A stretch of DNA of 43,064 bases from Candidatus Dechloromonas phosphorivorans (GTDB lineage: Bacteria > Pseudomonadota > Gammaproteobacteria > Burkholderiales > Rhodocyclaceae). Both the position numbers and the translations under genes were made by a program. Each line of letters opens with the position of its first letter. Positions within the stretch are counted from its first letter, which is position 1. The stretch is taken from positions 230,001 through 273,064 of the forward strand of contig JADKIP010000011.1 in the NCBI GenBank assembly GCA_016721185.1, read 5' to 3'. This document shows, piece by piece, positions 9,082 through 17,182 of the stretch. The notes under the pieces are model-generated. The model searched no databases, had not been told where the DNA came from, and saw only the letters and a list, made by a program, of their open reading frames with translations.

Positions 9082-10155
9082 TCAGGGTTGATCCAGGCTG
9101 CCAAAAGCTTTGGGATAGGTGACGATGCCCCAAGGCATGCCTTTGTTGGCAATACGTTGAGTGACTTCAAGCTTATTGGCGTCAATGACCACTATTTCGT
9201 CAGATTTACCGCAGGCGAGCAGAATTTGCTGATTATCCGGTGTGAAGGTGAAATGCCAGCAACGATCACCCGTCGGAATATCCTTGATCTTTTCGAATGA
9301 TTTTGCATCGAAGACCTGCAGCATTTTTTCTCGCGAAGCAGCCACAAAAATACGCTGGCCGGAACGATCAAAGGAGATGCCGTAAGGGGTCTTGCCGGTC
9401 GCAAAAGTTGTCACTGCTTCAAAGCGCTCATTCATGACCAATACCTTGTTACCAAACTCCAGCGTGGCAACGTAAGTTTTGCCATCGGGCGATATCTTGA
9501 TACCGCGAGGGCGATCGCCGAACTTCGAGGTCGGCATGGTTTTCAGCAATTTGCCGGTCTTCAGGCTATGCACGGTAATCGTATGATCGGCCTCGTTGGT
9601 CACGATCATTTGCTTGCCATCAGCGGAAAACTCAATGCCCTCGGTCTCCGGACCACTCACCACTTCGCGGAGCACCTTACCCCGCTTTAAATCAACGATC
9701 GCGATGCGAGCCGGGATGTTGTCATCATCGTCATCTTCAACCTTGGTCACTGCCTCACCCGGCTTGGGCGGTGGCCCCCCCTTGGAGCTTGGCTCGTAGG
9801 TAACGAAAGCCTTATCGCCCATCACCCGCACAAACTCGGGATTCTTGCCAATTTTTACCTGCTTGATCAGCTTGCCACTGCTGCGCTCAATAATTGAAAG
9901 ATTGCCGCCATCCTTATTGGCGACCACCAGAAACTTGCCATCCGTCGTCAAGCCAATCCCCCGCGGCCCCTTGGCGCCCACATCGATCGTCTGGGTAATT
10001 TCCATCCGGTCAAGATCCAGCACATTAACGCCGCCATCCTGACTGGAAATATAGGCCAGCCCTCTTTCCCCGGCATGGACGGGGAACAGCGACAGCAGGG
10101 CCATCGAGAACAGGGTGCAAACAAGCAAATTCATGTTTTTTGGGGCCATTTTCAT
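9082..10155 (-). CDS. YncE-like YVTN-family beta-propeller protein, periplasmic
   Basis: A 357-residue protein with a signal peptide (hydrophobic stretch to PVHAGERG, about residues 8-28) and about seven beta-propeller repeats of YVTN/PQQ type: VNVLDLDRMEITQTIDVG, SIIERSSGKLIKQVKIG, HSLKTGKLLKTM, and VIDANKLEVTQRI near the end. A loop between blades has five aspartates in a row next to a proline-rich segment, possibly metal binding. ATG at 10155 has the Shine-Dalgarno GGAGAG five bases upstream; earlier in-frame starts lack one. It is the first gene of the operon with the TonB receptor and may present or bind the same ligand, or a DNA or redox cofactor. Function is not known. Confidence 0.88.
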   Translation of the reverse strand: MKMAPKNMNLLVCTLFSMALLSLFPVHAGERGLAYISSQDGGVNVLDLDRMEITQTIDVGAKGPRGIGLTTDGKFLVVANKDGGNLSIIERSSGKLIKQVKIGKNPEFVRVMGDKAFVTYEPSSKGGPPPKPGEAVTKVEDDDDDNIPARIAIVDLKRGKVLREVVSGPETEGIEFSADGKQMIVTNEADHTITVHSLKTGKLLKTMPTSKFGDRPRGIKISPDGKTYVATLEFGNKVLVMNERFEAVTTFATGKTPYGISFDRSGQRIFVAASREKMLQVFDAKSFEKIKDIPTGDRCWHFTFTPDNQQILLACGKSDEIVVIDANKLEVTQRIANKGMPWGIVTYPKAFGSLDQP

Positions 10156-10218
10156 TTTATCTCTCCAGTCAAAAACCACGGGCGCTCTTGGTGCGCAATG
10201 AATTGGCACATTAACCGC

Positions 10219-10269
10219 AAGCTCGCTCCCTTGGAAGCGATGTAGAAGCGTTTCCAAGGGAGCGAGCTT
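10219..10269 (-). repeat. Perfect 18-bp hairpin in the propeller-operon leader
   Basis: AAGCTCGCTCCCTTGGAA (10219-10236) is perfectly complementary to 10252-10269 with a 15-base loop. There is no T run after it, so it is not a simple terminator. It lies 64 bases upstream of the beta-propeller start. A weak promoter-like pair (TTGATC-N17-TATTCG, minus strand, 10280-10308) just upstream would put it at the very 5' end of the mRNA. Confidence 0.6.
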
Positions 10270-10351
10270 TTGCTGTGAGCGAATACGCAGCATTGACGCT
10301 TGGATCAAGTTTGCAGGAATTTGGATCTGAATCTTCGGGATAGAATCACCC

Positions 10352-10374
10352 AAAACCCGGGAAAAACTCCCGAG
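10352..10374 (-). terminator. Probable terminator after yacG
   Basis: On the minus strand CTCGGGA pairs with TCCCGGG (one G-U pair) across a short T-rich loop, followed by TTTTG. It is about 100 bases after the yacG stop. The stem is short, so the call is moderate. Confidence 0.45.
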
Positions 10375-10476
10375 TTACCCCGCAAGCCTTAATCGCAAAG
10401 GTTTGCGAGAGCTTGAAAAGCACTCACAGGATTACAAAACTACGTTAGGGGGAATGGTGCGAAGAACAGCGAATGC

Positions 10477-10662
10477 CTAAAGCACGTCACCGTCGACTGG
10501 CACGTCGGTTGTCTCAACAACCGGAACACGATAGGACTCATTGGCCCAGCAGCCAAGATCGATCTGCTTGCAACGCTCGGAACAGAAAGGACGCCACGGA
10601 TTTTCGGTAGACCACAGGGAGTACTCGCCACACTGCGGACAGCGAACCTTGCGAACAGCCAT
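10477..10662 (-). CDS. yacG: DNA gyrase inhibitor YacG (zinc-binding)
   Basis: A 61-residue zinc-ribbon protein. The four zinc ligands are in VRCPQCGEY and PFCSERCKQIDL, and the family tail GCWANESYRVP follows. YacG binds the C-terminal part of GyrB and inhibits gyrase. Its ATG overlaps the zapD stop (ATGA), so it is the last gene of the coaE-zapD-yacG set. Confidence 0.96.
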   Translation of the reverse strand: MAVRKVRCPQCGEYSLWSTENPWRPFCSERCKQIDLGCWANESYRVPVVETTDVPVDGDVL

Positions 10663-11420
10663 CAGAGATTACAGAACGTGAGGTCGAAATCGACATCACG
10701 CTCGCAACCACGAGCCTTGATTTCGCCCGCGGGTGGTTTGGTGAATCGAATGTTGAGAAAATACTTGTTGGCACTGACCTCGGGGATCGCCGGATCGTCA
10801 GGATTTACCATGACACGTACCATCTGGGCGGCTGTTCCGCCAAGGTTGAGCTGGAACTGGCCATTGGCGGCGGCGTAACTCTTTCGCTGGCCACTGGAGC
10901 GCAGTAGACGCAGCACGATTGCTGCAGCATCGCGCAACGGCACCATTGGTTTGGTCCAACCAAGCAGGGCTTCACGGCGCACATCGGGCGCGCGATGCAA
11001 CCACCAGTGGTAAGAAGGTAAATCGAATTCGCAGACGCCGCCAGGGATCGCTGCGCGACTCTTGATACCCATCAGCCAATCGTTATCACGCAGGTACTGA
11101 CCCATTTTGCCGGTCATTGCGAGCAAGGAAGCTGATGACTGCTCGATTTCGTAGAGCGCGCCGGAAAGGGCTTCTTCGGAAATATCGGGGTTGTTGCGAT
11201 AGGCCAATAAAGTTTGACGCTGGCGCTCAAGTTCCTGAATCAGATCCATCTTGAGATCCGCTCGCCCGGCTACTTCAAGAATTTCAAATAGAGTAACGAG
11301 CGCCGTGTGGTGCTCTAACTGACCATCACTTTGCGCGAAATAACCCGTTTTTTCGAACAAGTCTTCGAGGCGCAGCAGTGTGCGAATGCGCTCGTTAAAC
11401 GGGTATTCATAAGTGATCAC
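10662..11420 (-). CDS. zapD: Cell division protein ZapD
   Basis: About 252 residues. ZapD bundles FtsZ filaments at the division ring. The conserved N-terminus ITYEYPFNERIRTLLRLEDL is present. The GTG at 11420 gives this start (family proteins begin MITYEYP). A TTG at 11477 would add 19 atypical residues, but would sit closer to coaE. Also recognisable are SSLLAMTGKMGQYLRDNDWL and YHWWLHR. The stop overlaps yacG. Confidence 0.93.
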   Translation of the reverse strand: MITYEYPFNERIRTLLRLEDLFEKTGYFAQSDGQLEHHTALVTLFEILEVAGRADLKMDLIQELERQRQTLLAYRNNPDISEEALSGALYEIEQSSASLLAMTGKMGQYLRDNDWLMGIKSRAAIPGGVCEFDLPSYHWWLHRAPDVRREALLGWTKPMVPLRDAAAIVLRLLRSSGQRKSYAAANGQFQLNLGGTAAQMVRVMVNPDDPAIPEVSANKYFLNIRFTKPPAGEIKARGCERDVDFDLTFCNL

Positions 11421-11480
11421 GCGGGCAGAGTCCGGGGAAACTGAAAATTGTTTTAATTTTGAGCCATTTGCAAGCAAATC

Positions 11481-12104
11481 TCAACAGCTTGCATTAGGTT
11501 TTTCTGCTGAAAGATGAAGATACTTTTCATGCAAGCTTCCTACCTGAAGGGAAAGCTTGGCCAGATCAGCATCATTAGTGACGACATCATCGGCTACAGC
11601 CAGGCGCTGTGCACGTGTTGCCTGAGCCGCCATGATGGCTTTTACCTCATCAGCCGAAATGCCATTTCGCGCCATGACACGTTTGATTTGCAGGCTTTCC
11701 GGGCAGTCGACCACAACAATTCGGTCACAGCGTTGGCGATAAGTACCGGACTCCACCAATAGAGGCACGGCGAGAATGACATAGGGTGACTCAGCAGCGG
11801 CGCAGCGCTCAATTGATATCCGGCGAATCAATGGATGAAGAATGCCCTCCAGCCGAGTTCTTGCGCCTGGGTCGGAAAAAACCCGTTGCCGCATTGCGAT
11901 TCGATCCAGCGCCCCCAATTGATTGGCGACTGCCGGCCCGAACTCTGCCACTAGTGCCGGCATCGCCGCACCATTCGGGCCAGTCAGCTCATGGGCGATG
12001 GCATCCGTATCGACCAACCCAGCCCCATTTTCAACAAAAAGATCAGCGACCTTGCTCTTGCCGCTGCCAACACCGCCCGTTAAACCCACAATATAGTTAC
12101 TCAC
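11481..12104 (-). CDS. coaE: Dephospho-CoA kinase
   Basis: A 207-residue cytoplasmic kinase that catalyses the last step of coenzyme A synthesis, phosphorylating the 3'-hydroxyl of dephospho-CoA. The P-loop is VGLTGGVGSGKSKVADLF. DTDAIAH, the substrate-binding HPLIRR, and VPLLVESG are all present. The GTG start at 12104 overlaps the stop of the SPOR-domain gene (GTGA), showing translational coupling. Confidence 0.96.
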   Translation of the reverse strand: MSNYIVGLTGGVGSGKSKVADLFVENGAGLVDTDAIAHELTGPNGAAMPALVAEFGPAVANQLGALDRIAMRQRVFSDPGARTRLEGILHPLIRRISIERCAAAESPYVILAVPLLVESGTYRQRCDRIVVVDCPESLQIKRVMARNGISADEVKAIMAAQATRAQRLAVADDVVTNDADLAKLSLQVGSLHEKYLHLSAEKPNASC

Positions 12105-12811
12105 TTGCAGCCTTGCGCTTCAGCTTTGGGCAGCACCTTGCCGACAGCCTCAAGCAAAGCGGGCTTTCCCTCTGCCGGCCCGGTCGCCTGCACATTCACC
12201 GTACCATCCTTGCTTGGACGGGGAGCCAGGCGCGCCGAACGCACACCCTTTTCCTTAACCTCCGCCAGCCTCTCCTGTCCGCCCTTTTCGCTGGAATAGA
12301 CACCGAGCGAAATTGCGAAACGGTTCGGACCGTCAAGAATGACAAAGTAATCTGTAATGCCAAGCTGCCGAATCTCGCCGGCCTTCTTGTCGACCTCCGC
12401 CTTGCCGGGCAGCGACGGGACAAACACCCACCAGCCGTTAGCCTCACCCGCGACGATTTGCCGGGTGAACTTGAACTCAGTAAATTTTTTCTCCAGCAAG
12501 GCATTGAGCTGATCTGCCTCGGCGACGGAGAGCGAGGCCCAGGCGAAACAAGCCGGCTCTACCGTAGCAGACTTATTCACAACCTCAGGCTGCGGAGGCT
12601 CAGGAGCGATTTCCGGTTTGGCTGGCTCCGGCTCAGGGGCCTTTGCCTGCACCGCGGGCACCTCGCCGCGTGAAACAATACGCATGCCCTCAGCGAGCAC
12701 CTGCTTCTCGATACGACCGGCATCGGGGTGTTCTGCTTGCCCGAAATAACCCTGCGTAAATGCGTAGAACAGCAGATTGAACAGAATCAGCAGGAAGACG
12801 AGTGCTTTCAC
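12101..12811 (-). CDS. SPOR-domain membrane protein
   Basis: A 236-residue protein with one N-terminal membrane anchor (ALVFLLILFNLLFYAF), a proline/glutamate-rich linker (about residues 55-80) and a C-terminal SPOR-like peptidoglycan-binding region (about residues 85-200, with WWVFVPSLPGK and FAISLGVYSSEKG). SPOR domains bind denuded glycan strands at the septum, which fits its neighbour zapD. The start is GTG at 12811 and overlaps the stop of a 19-codon reading frame. No specific family name is offered. Confidence 0.82.
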   Translation of the reverse strand: MKALVFLLILFNLLFYAFTQGYFGQAEHPDAGRIEKQVLAEGMRIVSRGEVPAVQAKAPEPEPAKPEIAPEPPQPEVVNKSATVEPACFAWASLSVAEADQLNALLEKKFTEFKFTRQIVAGEANGWWVFVPSLPGKAEVDKKAGEIRQLGITDYFVILDGPNRFAISLGVYSSEKGGQERLAEVKEKGVRSARLAPRPSKDGTVNVQATGPAEGKPALLEAVGKVLPKAEAQGCK

Positions 12812-12867
12812 GGAATCAGCTTACCCAAGGCAACCATTTTTGCCAAAACCCTATTGCTCATCGTCAT
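12808..12867 (-). CDS. Possible 19-residue leader peptide coupled to the SPOR gene
   Basis: ATG at 12867 has a Shine-Dalgarno (GGGAGAG, within 12872-12882) and encodes MTMSNRVLAKMVALGKLIP. Its TGA overlaps the GTG start of the SPOR-domain gene. The SPOR gene has no clear ribosome site of its own, so translation of this small frame could deliver ribosomes to it. It could also be chance. Confidence 0.4.
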   Translation of the reverse strand: MTMSNRVLAKMVALGKLIP

Positions 12868-13049
12868 ATTTCTCTCTCCCTGCAGGGAATGCTGCAAAGG
12901 CGGTAAATTACTCCAAAATGCAGGGGCGACCAAGGAGGCCGCTTGATTTTGCCGCCTTTTTGTCAGTTGACCGCAGCAACGCACCTACGGAGCGGGTAAA
13001 GTACCGGCTGCCTCCAAAGACACCCTTTTACCACCCGGAAAACCGTCCT

Positions 13050-13604
13050 TTGCCCTCCGTTATCCGCCATTCACTGCAGTGCCACCCAGCGACCCCCTGT
13101 ACAGCAGTCAGCGCGATTGAAGCCAGTATCAGGCTGATCGAAAATGGAAACTTGGCGGTGAATTACCACCTTGACTGCAATCCCGGCGACATCCTGCTCC
13201 CCGGCAAACAGCCAACAGCGGCAAAAGATGACCTCTGGTTGCATACCTGCTGCGAAGCCTTCATTGCTGCGGTCGACGTACAGGAATACCGGGAATTCAA
13301 CTTTTCCCCTTCCAGCCAGTGGGCAAACTATTGTTTCACCGACTACCGTATCCGCGACAAGACCTTCATCGCGCCCAGCGCCCCACAAATTCACACTCAT
13401 CGCCGGGACGACGGCCTGCAGATTGATGCGCTGATCGGACGGGAAATGCTGCCACATGCTGCTGCCTGGAACATCGGTTTATCAGTGGTCATTGAAACGC
13501 TCGATGGCAGCAAAAGTTACTGGGCATTGGCGCACTGCGCCGCGCAACCCGATTTCCACCGTCGGCAGAGTTTTTTGCTGACCTTGAACGCCATAAAACT
13601 ATGA
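13050..13604 (+). CDS. DOMON-like domain protein
   Basis: About 184 residues from the proposed TTG at 13050. The frame stays open upstream to 12777, but homology-like sequence only begins at VIRHSLQCHPATPC. The rest has the pattern of the betaproteobacterial DOMON-like family (beta-sandwich, ligand or sugar/heme binding): DLWLHTCCEAF, VQEYREFNFSPSSQWANY and LIGREML. No signal peptide is convincing. An ATG at 12918 is an alternative start. The stop overlaps the start of the NamZ-like gene (ATGA), so the pair is translationally coupled. Confidence 0.72.
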   Translation: MPSVIRHSLQCHPATPCTAVSAIEASIRLIENGNLAVNYHLDCNPGDILLPGKQPTAAKDDLWLHTCCEAFIAAVDVQEYREFNFSPSSQWANYCFTDYRIRDKTFIAPSAPQIHTHRRDDGLQIDALIGREMLPHAAAWNIGLSVVIETLDGSKSYWALAHCAAQPDFHRRQSFLLTLNAIKL

Positions 13605-14821
13605 CTCATTCCACACAGTTCGGCATTGATCGCCTGATCGCCGACCCCGTACTGCGCCGCCCATTGGCCGGTCGCCGCATTGCACTACTGGCACACCCAG
13701 CGTCAGTCACCGCTGACCTCACCCATTCACTGGACGCACTTGCCGCCCTGCCGGACATCAAGCTGACAGCCGCCTTCGGACCGCAACACGGCCTGCGCGG
13801 CGACAAACAGGACAACATGGTCGAATCGCCCAACTTCCTCGACCCACAACACGGAATTCCAGTGTTCAGTCTGTACGGCGAAGTTCGCCGACCGACCGCT
13901 GCCATGATGGATACGTTCGACGTTCTACTCGTCGATTTACAAGACCTCGGTTGCCGCATCTACACCTTTATCACCACCCTGCGTTACATCCTTGAAGCCG
14001 CCGCCAAACATGGGAAATCCGTTTGGGTATTGGATCGCCCAAATCCTGCCGGCCGTCCTATCGAAGGATTAACCCTACGCGAAGGCTGGGAAAGTTTCGT
14101 TGGGGCCGGTGCCATGCCCATGCGCCACGGCCTGACCATGGGCGAGCTCGCCCGGTGGTTTATCGCCACGCTAAAGCTCGATGTTGATTGCCAGGTCATC
14201 AGCATGCAAGGCTGGCAACCAGACGCCGCCCCCGGCTACGGCTGGCCACTGGGCGAACGGGCCTGGATCAACCCTAGCCCGAACGCGCCAAACCTTTCCA
14301 TGGCTCGCGCTTACGCCGGCACGGTCATGCTCGAAGGCTGCACATTAAGCGAAGGCCGCGGCACAACCCGTCCGCTTGAGCTGTTCGGCGCACCGGACAT
14401 CAATGCCCGAACCTTACTCGCTGAAATGCAAGCGATCGCGCCGCACTGGCTCACGGGTTGTAAATTGCGTGAAGTCTGGTTCGAGCCGACATTTCACAAG
14501 CACGCCGGAAAACTATGCAACGGTCTGCAAATTCACGTTGAAGATAGCAGCAGCTACGACCATCAGACATTCCGTCCATGGCGCCTGCAAGCACTGGCCT
14601 TTAAAGCCATCCGGCAAATCTCTCCGCAATATGATTTATGGCGAGACTTCGCTTACGAATACGAACATGATCGTCTGGCCATCGACCTGATCAACGGATC
14701 ACCACTACTGAGAGAGTGGGTAGATGCTCCGGGAAGCGCCCCCGACGAACTCGACGCCATCGCCTCACATGACGAATCAGCTTGGCGTGAACAAACTGCG
14801 GAGATATTGCTTTATCGCTGA
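13601..14821 (+). CDS. namZ: DUF1343 protein, NamZ-type exo-beta-N-acetylmuramidase
   Basis: 406 residues of the DUF1343 family, whose founding enzyme NamZ removes N-acetylmuramic acid from the ends of peptidoglycan fragments. Typical segments are IALLAHPASV, AFGPQHGLRGDKQDNM, LVDLQDLGCRIYTFITTL, VLDRPNPAG and LEGCTLSEGRGTTRP. Known NamZ proteins are often exported. Here no signal peptide is visible from the ATG at 13601, so the protein would act in the cytoplasm, perhaps in muropeptide recycling. It is coupled to the DOMON-like gene by a 4-base overlap. Function rests on family assignment. Confidence 0.88.
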   Translation: MTHSTQFGIDRLIADPVLRRPLAGRRIALLAHPASVTADLTHSLDALAALPDIKLTAAFGPQHGLRGDKQDNMVESPNFLDPQHGIPVFSLYGEVRRPTAAMMDTFDVLLVDLQDLGCRIYTFITTLRYILEAAAKHGKSVWVLDRPNPAGRPIEGLTLREGWESFVGAGAMPMRHGLTMGELARWFIATLKLDVDCQVISMQGWQPDAAPGYGWPLGERAWINPSPNAPNLSMARAYAGTVMLEGCTLSEGRGTTRPLELFGAPDINARTLLAEMQAIAPHWLTGCKLREVWFEPTFHKHAGKLCNGLQIHVEDSSSYDHQTFRPWRLQALAFKAIRQISPQYDLWRDFAYEYEHDRLAIDLINGSPLLREWVDAPGSAPDELDAIASHDESAWREQTAEILLYR

Positions 14822-14893
14822 ATCAAGGGTGAAAGAGCGCAGATCACCCAATCAGATGGTAATTCACGGCCTTTTCTCAACTAACGAGCCGGC

Positions 14894-15085
14894 TTAATCC
14901 TTCTCGTCGTTGCTGCCAACAACTGCGCTCACGCCAGCCGCAGCAACATCGACGGTTGTACCAACAATCGTCGCCCCAACGCTAACCGTTGTTGCCACGA
15001 CCGTCACGGCGGCATCAGCTACTGCCACTACGGCGCAGCCACTGCAACCAAGGGCAAAGAGGCACAAAAGAAAATAATTACGCAT
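14894..15085 (-). CDS. Small lipoprotein, Val/Ala/Thr-rich
   Basis: 63 residues from ATG at 15085, which has GGAAG five bases upstream. The signal peptide MRNYFLLCLFALGCSGC carries two possible lipidation cysteines (FALGC or SGC). The mature part is a low-complexity run of Val, Ala, Thr and Gly with a glycine-zipper-like look, ending in the charged NDEKD. Function is unknown. Confidence 0.7.
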   Translation of the reverse strand: MRNYFLLCLFALGCSGCAVVAVADAAVTVVATTVSVGATIVGTTVDVAAAGVSAVVGSNDEKD

Positions 15086-15150
15086 AACAACTTCCGGCAA
15101 CTTCCTGAAGTGAAAAACCAATACCTAAAATCGCCGGAGAAATTCGGCTT

Positions 15151-15417
15151 TTAGCCACCGCTGGGCGGCACCTTGGCCGCAGGTTTTCTACCCGGTGCGG
15201 CAGGCGGGGCGTAACCAGCAATCCGGCACTGAATACCCTCAATCGGTTTGCCGTCCTTGAACGTGGTCACGCTACATTTGGATATTTCACCCTGAGCGGA
15301 AAGCTCCATCAGGGAAGAGCGAACCTGTTCAATGGAAAACCCGGTCGCGGCTGCGATTTCCGAGTCGAGGAGCTGTCCGTGTTTCTTCAGATGTTGGAGA
15401 ATCGTAGCGGTTTGCAT
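15151..15417 (-). CDS. Small winged-helix DNA-binding protein
   Basis: 88 residues. Residues about 1-55 fit a winged helix-turn-helix: ILQHLKKHGQLLDSEIAAAT, then a recognition-helix region and SSLMELSAQGEISKC. The tail is Pro/Ala/Lys-rich (APPAAPGRKPAAKVPP), probably disordered. The start has AAGGA upstream. Regulatory target is unknown. The nearest partner is the small lipoprotein downstream on the same strand. Confidence 0.7.
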   Translation of the reverse strand: MQTATILQHLKKHGQLLDSEIAAATGFSIEQVRSSLMELSAQGEISKCSVTTFKDGKPIEGIQCRIAGYAPPAAPGRKPAAKVPPSGG

Positions 15418-15482
15418 CTCGAATCCTTTAATAAAAAATAGTAGCGAGTACCAAGCGGGTCAAGACAGCCTAACCCTAAAGC

Positions 15483-15508
15483 AAAAAGCCCACTCCGGAG
15501 AATGGGCT
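15483..15508 (-). terminator. Terminator of tRNA-Phe
   Basis: On the minus strand AGCCCATTC pairs with GAGTGGGCT across TCCG, followed by TTTTT. It lies 17 bases after the tRNA 3' end. Confidence 0.85.
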
Positions 15509-15524
15509 AAGTGCTTGAATCTGC

Positions 15525-15600
15525 TGGTGGCCAATCGCGGAATCGAACCACGGACACGCGGATTTTCAATCCGCTGCTCTACCAACTGAGCTAATTGGCC
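15525..15600 (-). tRNA. tRNA-Phe(GAA)
   Basis: A complete 76-base cloverleaf on the minus strand: acceptor GGCCAAT/ATTGGCC, D-arm TAGCTCAGTTGG, anticodon GAA in the loop of GGATTGAAAATCC, T-arm GGTTCGATTCC and an encoded CCA. A single tRNA gene with its own promoter and terminator. Confidence 0.98.
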
Positions 15601-15613
15601 AAACCGAGGGCGC

Positions 15614-15642
15614 ATTATAGCGGGGGAGGCGCAACTCCGCAA
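15614..15642 (-). promoter_or_regulatory. Promoter of tRNA-Phe
   Basis: On the minus strand, -35 TTGCGG (15637-15642), a 17-base spacer and a consensus -10 TATAAT (15614-15619), followed by a G/C-rich GCGCCC discriminator typical of stable-RNA promoters. Start is expected near 15607. Confidence 0.8.
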
Positions 15643-15676
15643 CCATTAGAGTTTCATCGCAACATTTCTTGCGTAC

Positions 15677-17182
15677 TCAAGTGCCGATTGGTGGGGACTG
15701 GCGATAAAGCTCTGAAAAATCATCGGGCATTGGTGGCGGTGGCGGCGGCGGGCGCCAGATTGCAAAAACCACCCGCGCTACTGCGCCCTGCCCGGTGGGA
15801 TTTGGACGCAGGCTGGCTTTGGAATCGTGCTGCATTGCAATTTCCTGGACGATTGCCAACCCCAGGCCGCTGCCTTCGGTAGTTGCATCCTCGGCGCGGT
15901 AGAAGCGCTCAAACACAAGCTCTGATTGCGCTTCGGTAATACCAACCCCGTTATCTTCGACCTCCAGAATGACCGTATCCTGATTGGTCAGTATTCGACA
16001 GGTCACATGGCCGCCAGATGGCGTGTAACGCAAAGCGTTGTCAAGCAAGTTCTTGGCAAGCTCACGAAGCAGGAAAGCGTTGCCAGAAATCATCGCGGCG
16101 CTCTCAGCTTCGTAACCGAGATCGATACCTTTATCGATGGAAAGCATCACCCAGTCTTCGACAACCTCACGCATCAACTGCGCCAGATCAAGCGGCTCGT
16201 GCCGTTGCTGCGCGGGCTCAATCCCTTCGGTGCGCGCCAAGGTCAGCAACTGATTGACCAAGCGCCCGGCACGGTCGACTCCCGTGGCGATCTGGCGCAA
16301 GGCATGACGCAGAGACTCCGGATCGGATTCCCGGATAGCAAACTGGGCCTGGGTCTTTAAGCCGGTCAGAGGCGTGCGCATTTGATGCGCCGCGTCAGCG
16401 ACGAAACGCTGCTGCGCCTCGACGTTTTTTTTCATTCGCTCAAGCATTTCGTTAAAAGCTTCAACCAGTGGCTCAAGCTCTTCCGGGACACGCCGGGTGG
16501 CGATGGGGGAGAGATCCGCCGGATCGCGTGCCTCAATGGTCTTGCGCAAGCGGGTTAATGGACGCAAACCCCGCGACAAGCCGAACCAGACCAACATGAC
16601 CGCCAGCGGAATAATAATGAACTGAGGCAGGATGACGCTGGCAACGATCTTATTCGCCAACTGATTACGTTTTTCCGTCGTTTCGGCAACCTCAACGACA
16701 ATCCAGCGGTCTTTCGGCATCTGTGGATCCGCCAGAAACGTATAGGCAAAGCGCAAATCCTGACCATTGAACTCAGCGTCACGCAGATATAGCTCCCCCG
16801 GAATAATTTCATCATCCGAAATTTTGGCTGGCATTGGGAGTTCTTTGTCGCCGGCCAGATATTTACCGTCCCGGGTCACCACGTGGAAATAAACGCTGTC
16901 TGTCTCATCAGCCCGCAGCAGCGCCCGGGCTGAGGCGGGTAGCGTGAGCACAGGCTTGCCATTGACCAGCTTTACTTGGCGAGCGATCGCTGAAACATGC
17001 TCACGTAGCGCCTGATCGTAGGGAAAATTAGCGACGTTATTTGCAAAATAATGGGTAAAAGCAATGCTGAGAGGCCACACAAACAGCAAAGGCGCCAGCA
17101 TCCAGTCGAGGATCTCGCCGAATAGAGAACGCTCGGTTTCGGGCCCGGAGGCTGGGGGGTTACTCGCCTTGGGGTCGTTCAA
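15677..17182 (-). CDS. Sensor histidine kinase, TctE/QseC-like
   Basis: About 501 residues if started at TTG 17182; other in-frame starts are 17212 and ATG 17101. Order: cytoplasmic N-terminus, first membrane helix (MLAPLLFVWPLSIAF), a periplasmic sensor domain of about 120 residues, second membrane helix (IVASVILPQFIIIPLAVML), HAMP, the phosphoacceptor FVADAAHQMRTPLTGL, and the ATP-binding domain with LLDNALRYTP, VEDNGVGI and GSGLGLAIV. The C-terminus is proline-rich (PPPPPP). The start overlaps the end of the response regulator gene, so both are made together. The neighbouring yjcH-actP operon suggests a role in acetate or organic-acid uptake. Confidence 0.9.
   Translation of the reverse strand: MNDPKASNPPASGPETERSLFGEILDWMLAPLLFVWPLSIAFTHYFANNVANFPYDQALREHVSAIARQVKLVNGKPVLTLPASARALLRADETDSVYFHVVTRDGKYLAGDKELPMPAKISDDEIIPGELYLRDAEFNGQDLRFAYTFLADPQMPKDRWIVVEVAETTEKRNQLANKIVASVILPQFIIIPLAVMLVWFGLSRGLRPLTRLRKTIEARDPADLSPIATRRVPEELEPLVEAFNEMLERMKKNVEAQQRFVADAAHQMRTPLTGLKTQAQFAIRESDPESLRHALRQIATGVDRAGRLVNQLLTLARTEGIEPAQQRHEPLDLAQLMREVVEDWVMLSIDKGIDLGYEAESAAMISGNAFLLRELAKNLLDNALRYTPSGGHVTCRILTNQDTVILEVEDNGVGITEAQSELVFERFYRAEDATTEGSGLGLAIVQEIAMQHDSKASLRPNPTGQGAVARVVFAIWRPPPPPPPMPDDFSELYRQSPPIGT

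Noticed and set aside
10270..10440. Possible riboswitch upstream of the beta-propeller gene
   Set aside because: Only a short terminator-like stem and a hairpin are visible; no known aptamer signature (cobalamin, TPP or c-di-GMP) could be matched.
11786..12673. Plus-strand open frame (295 codons) across coaE and the SPOR gene
   Set aside because: It spans two well-supported minus-strand genes and has no family features.
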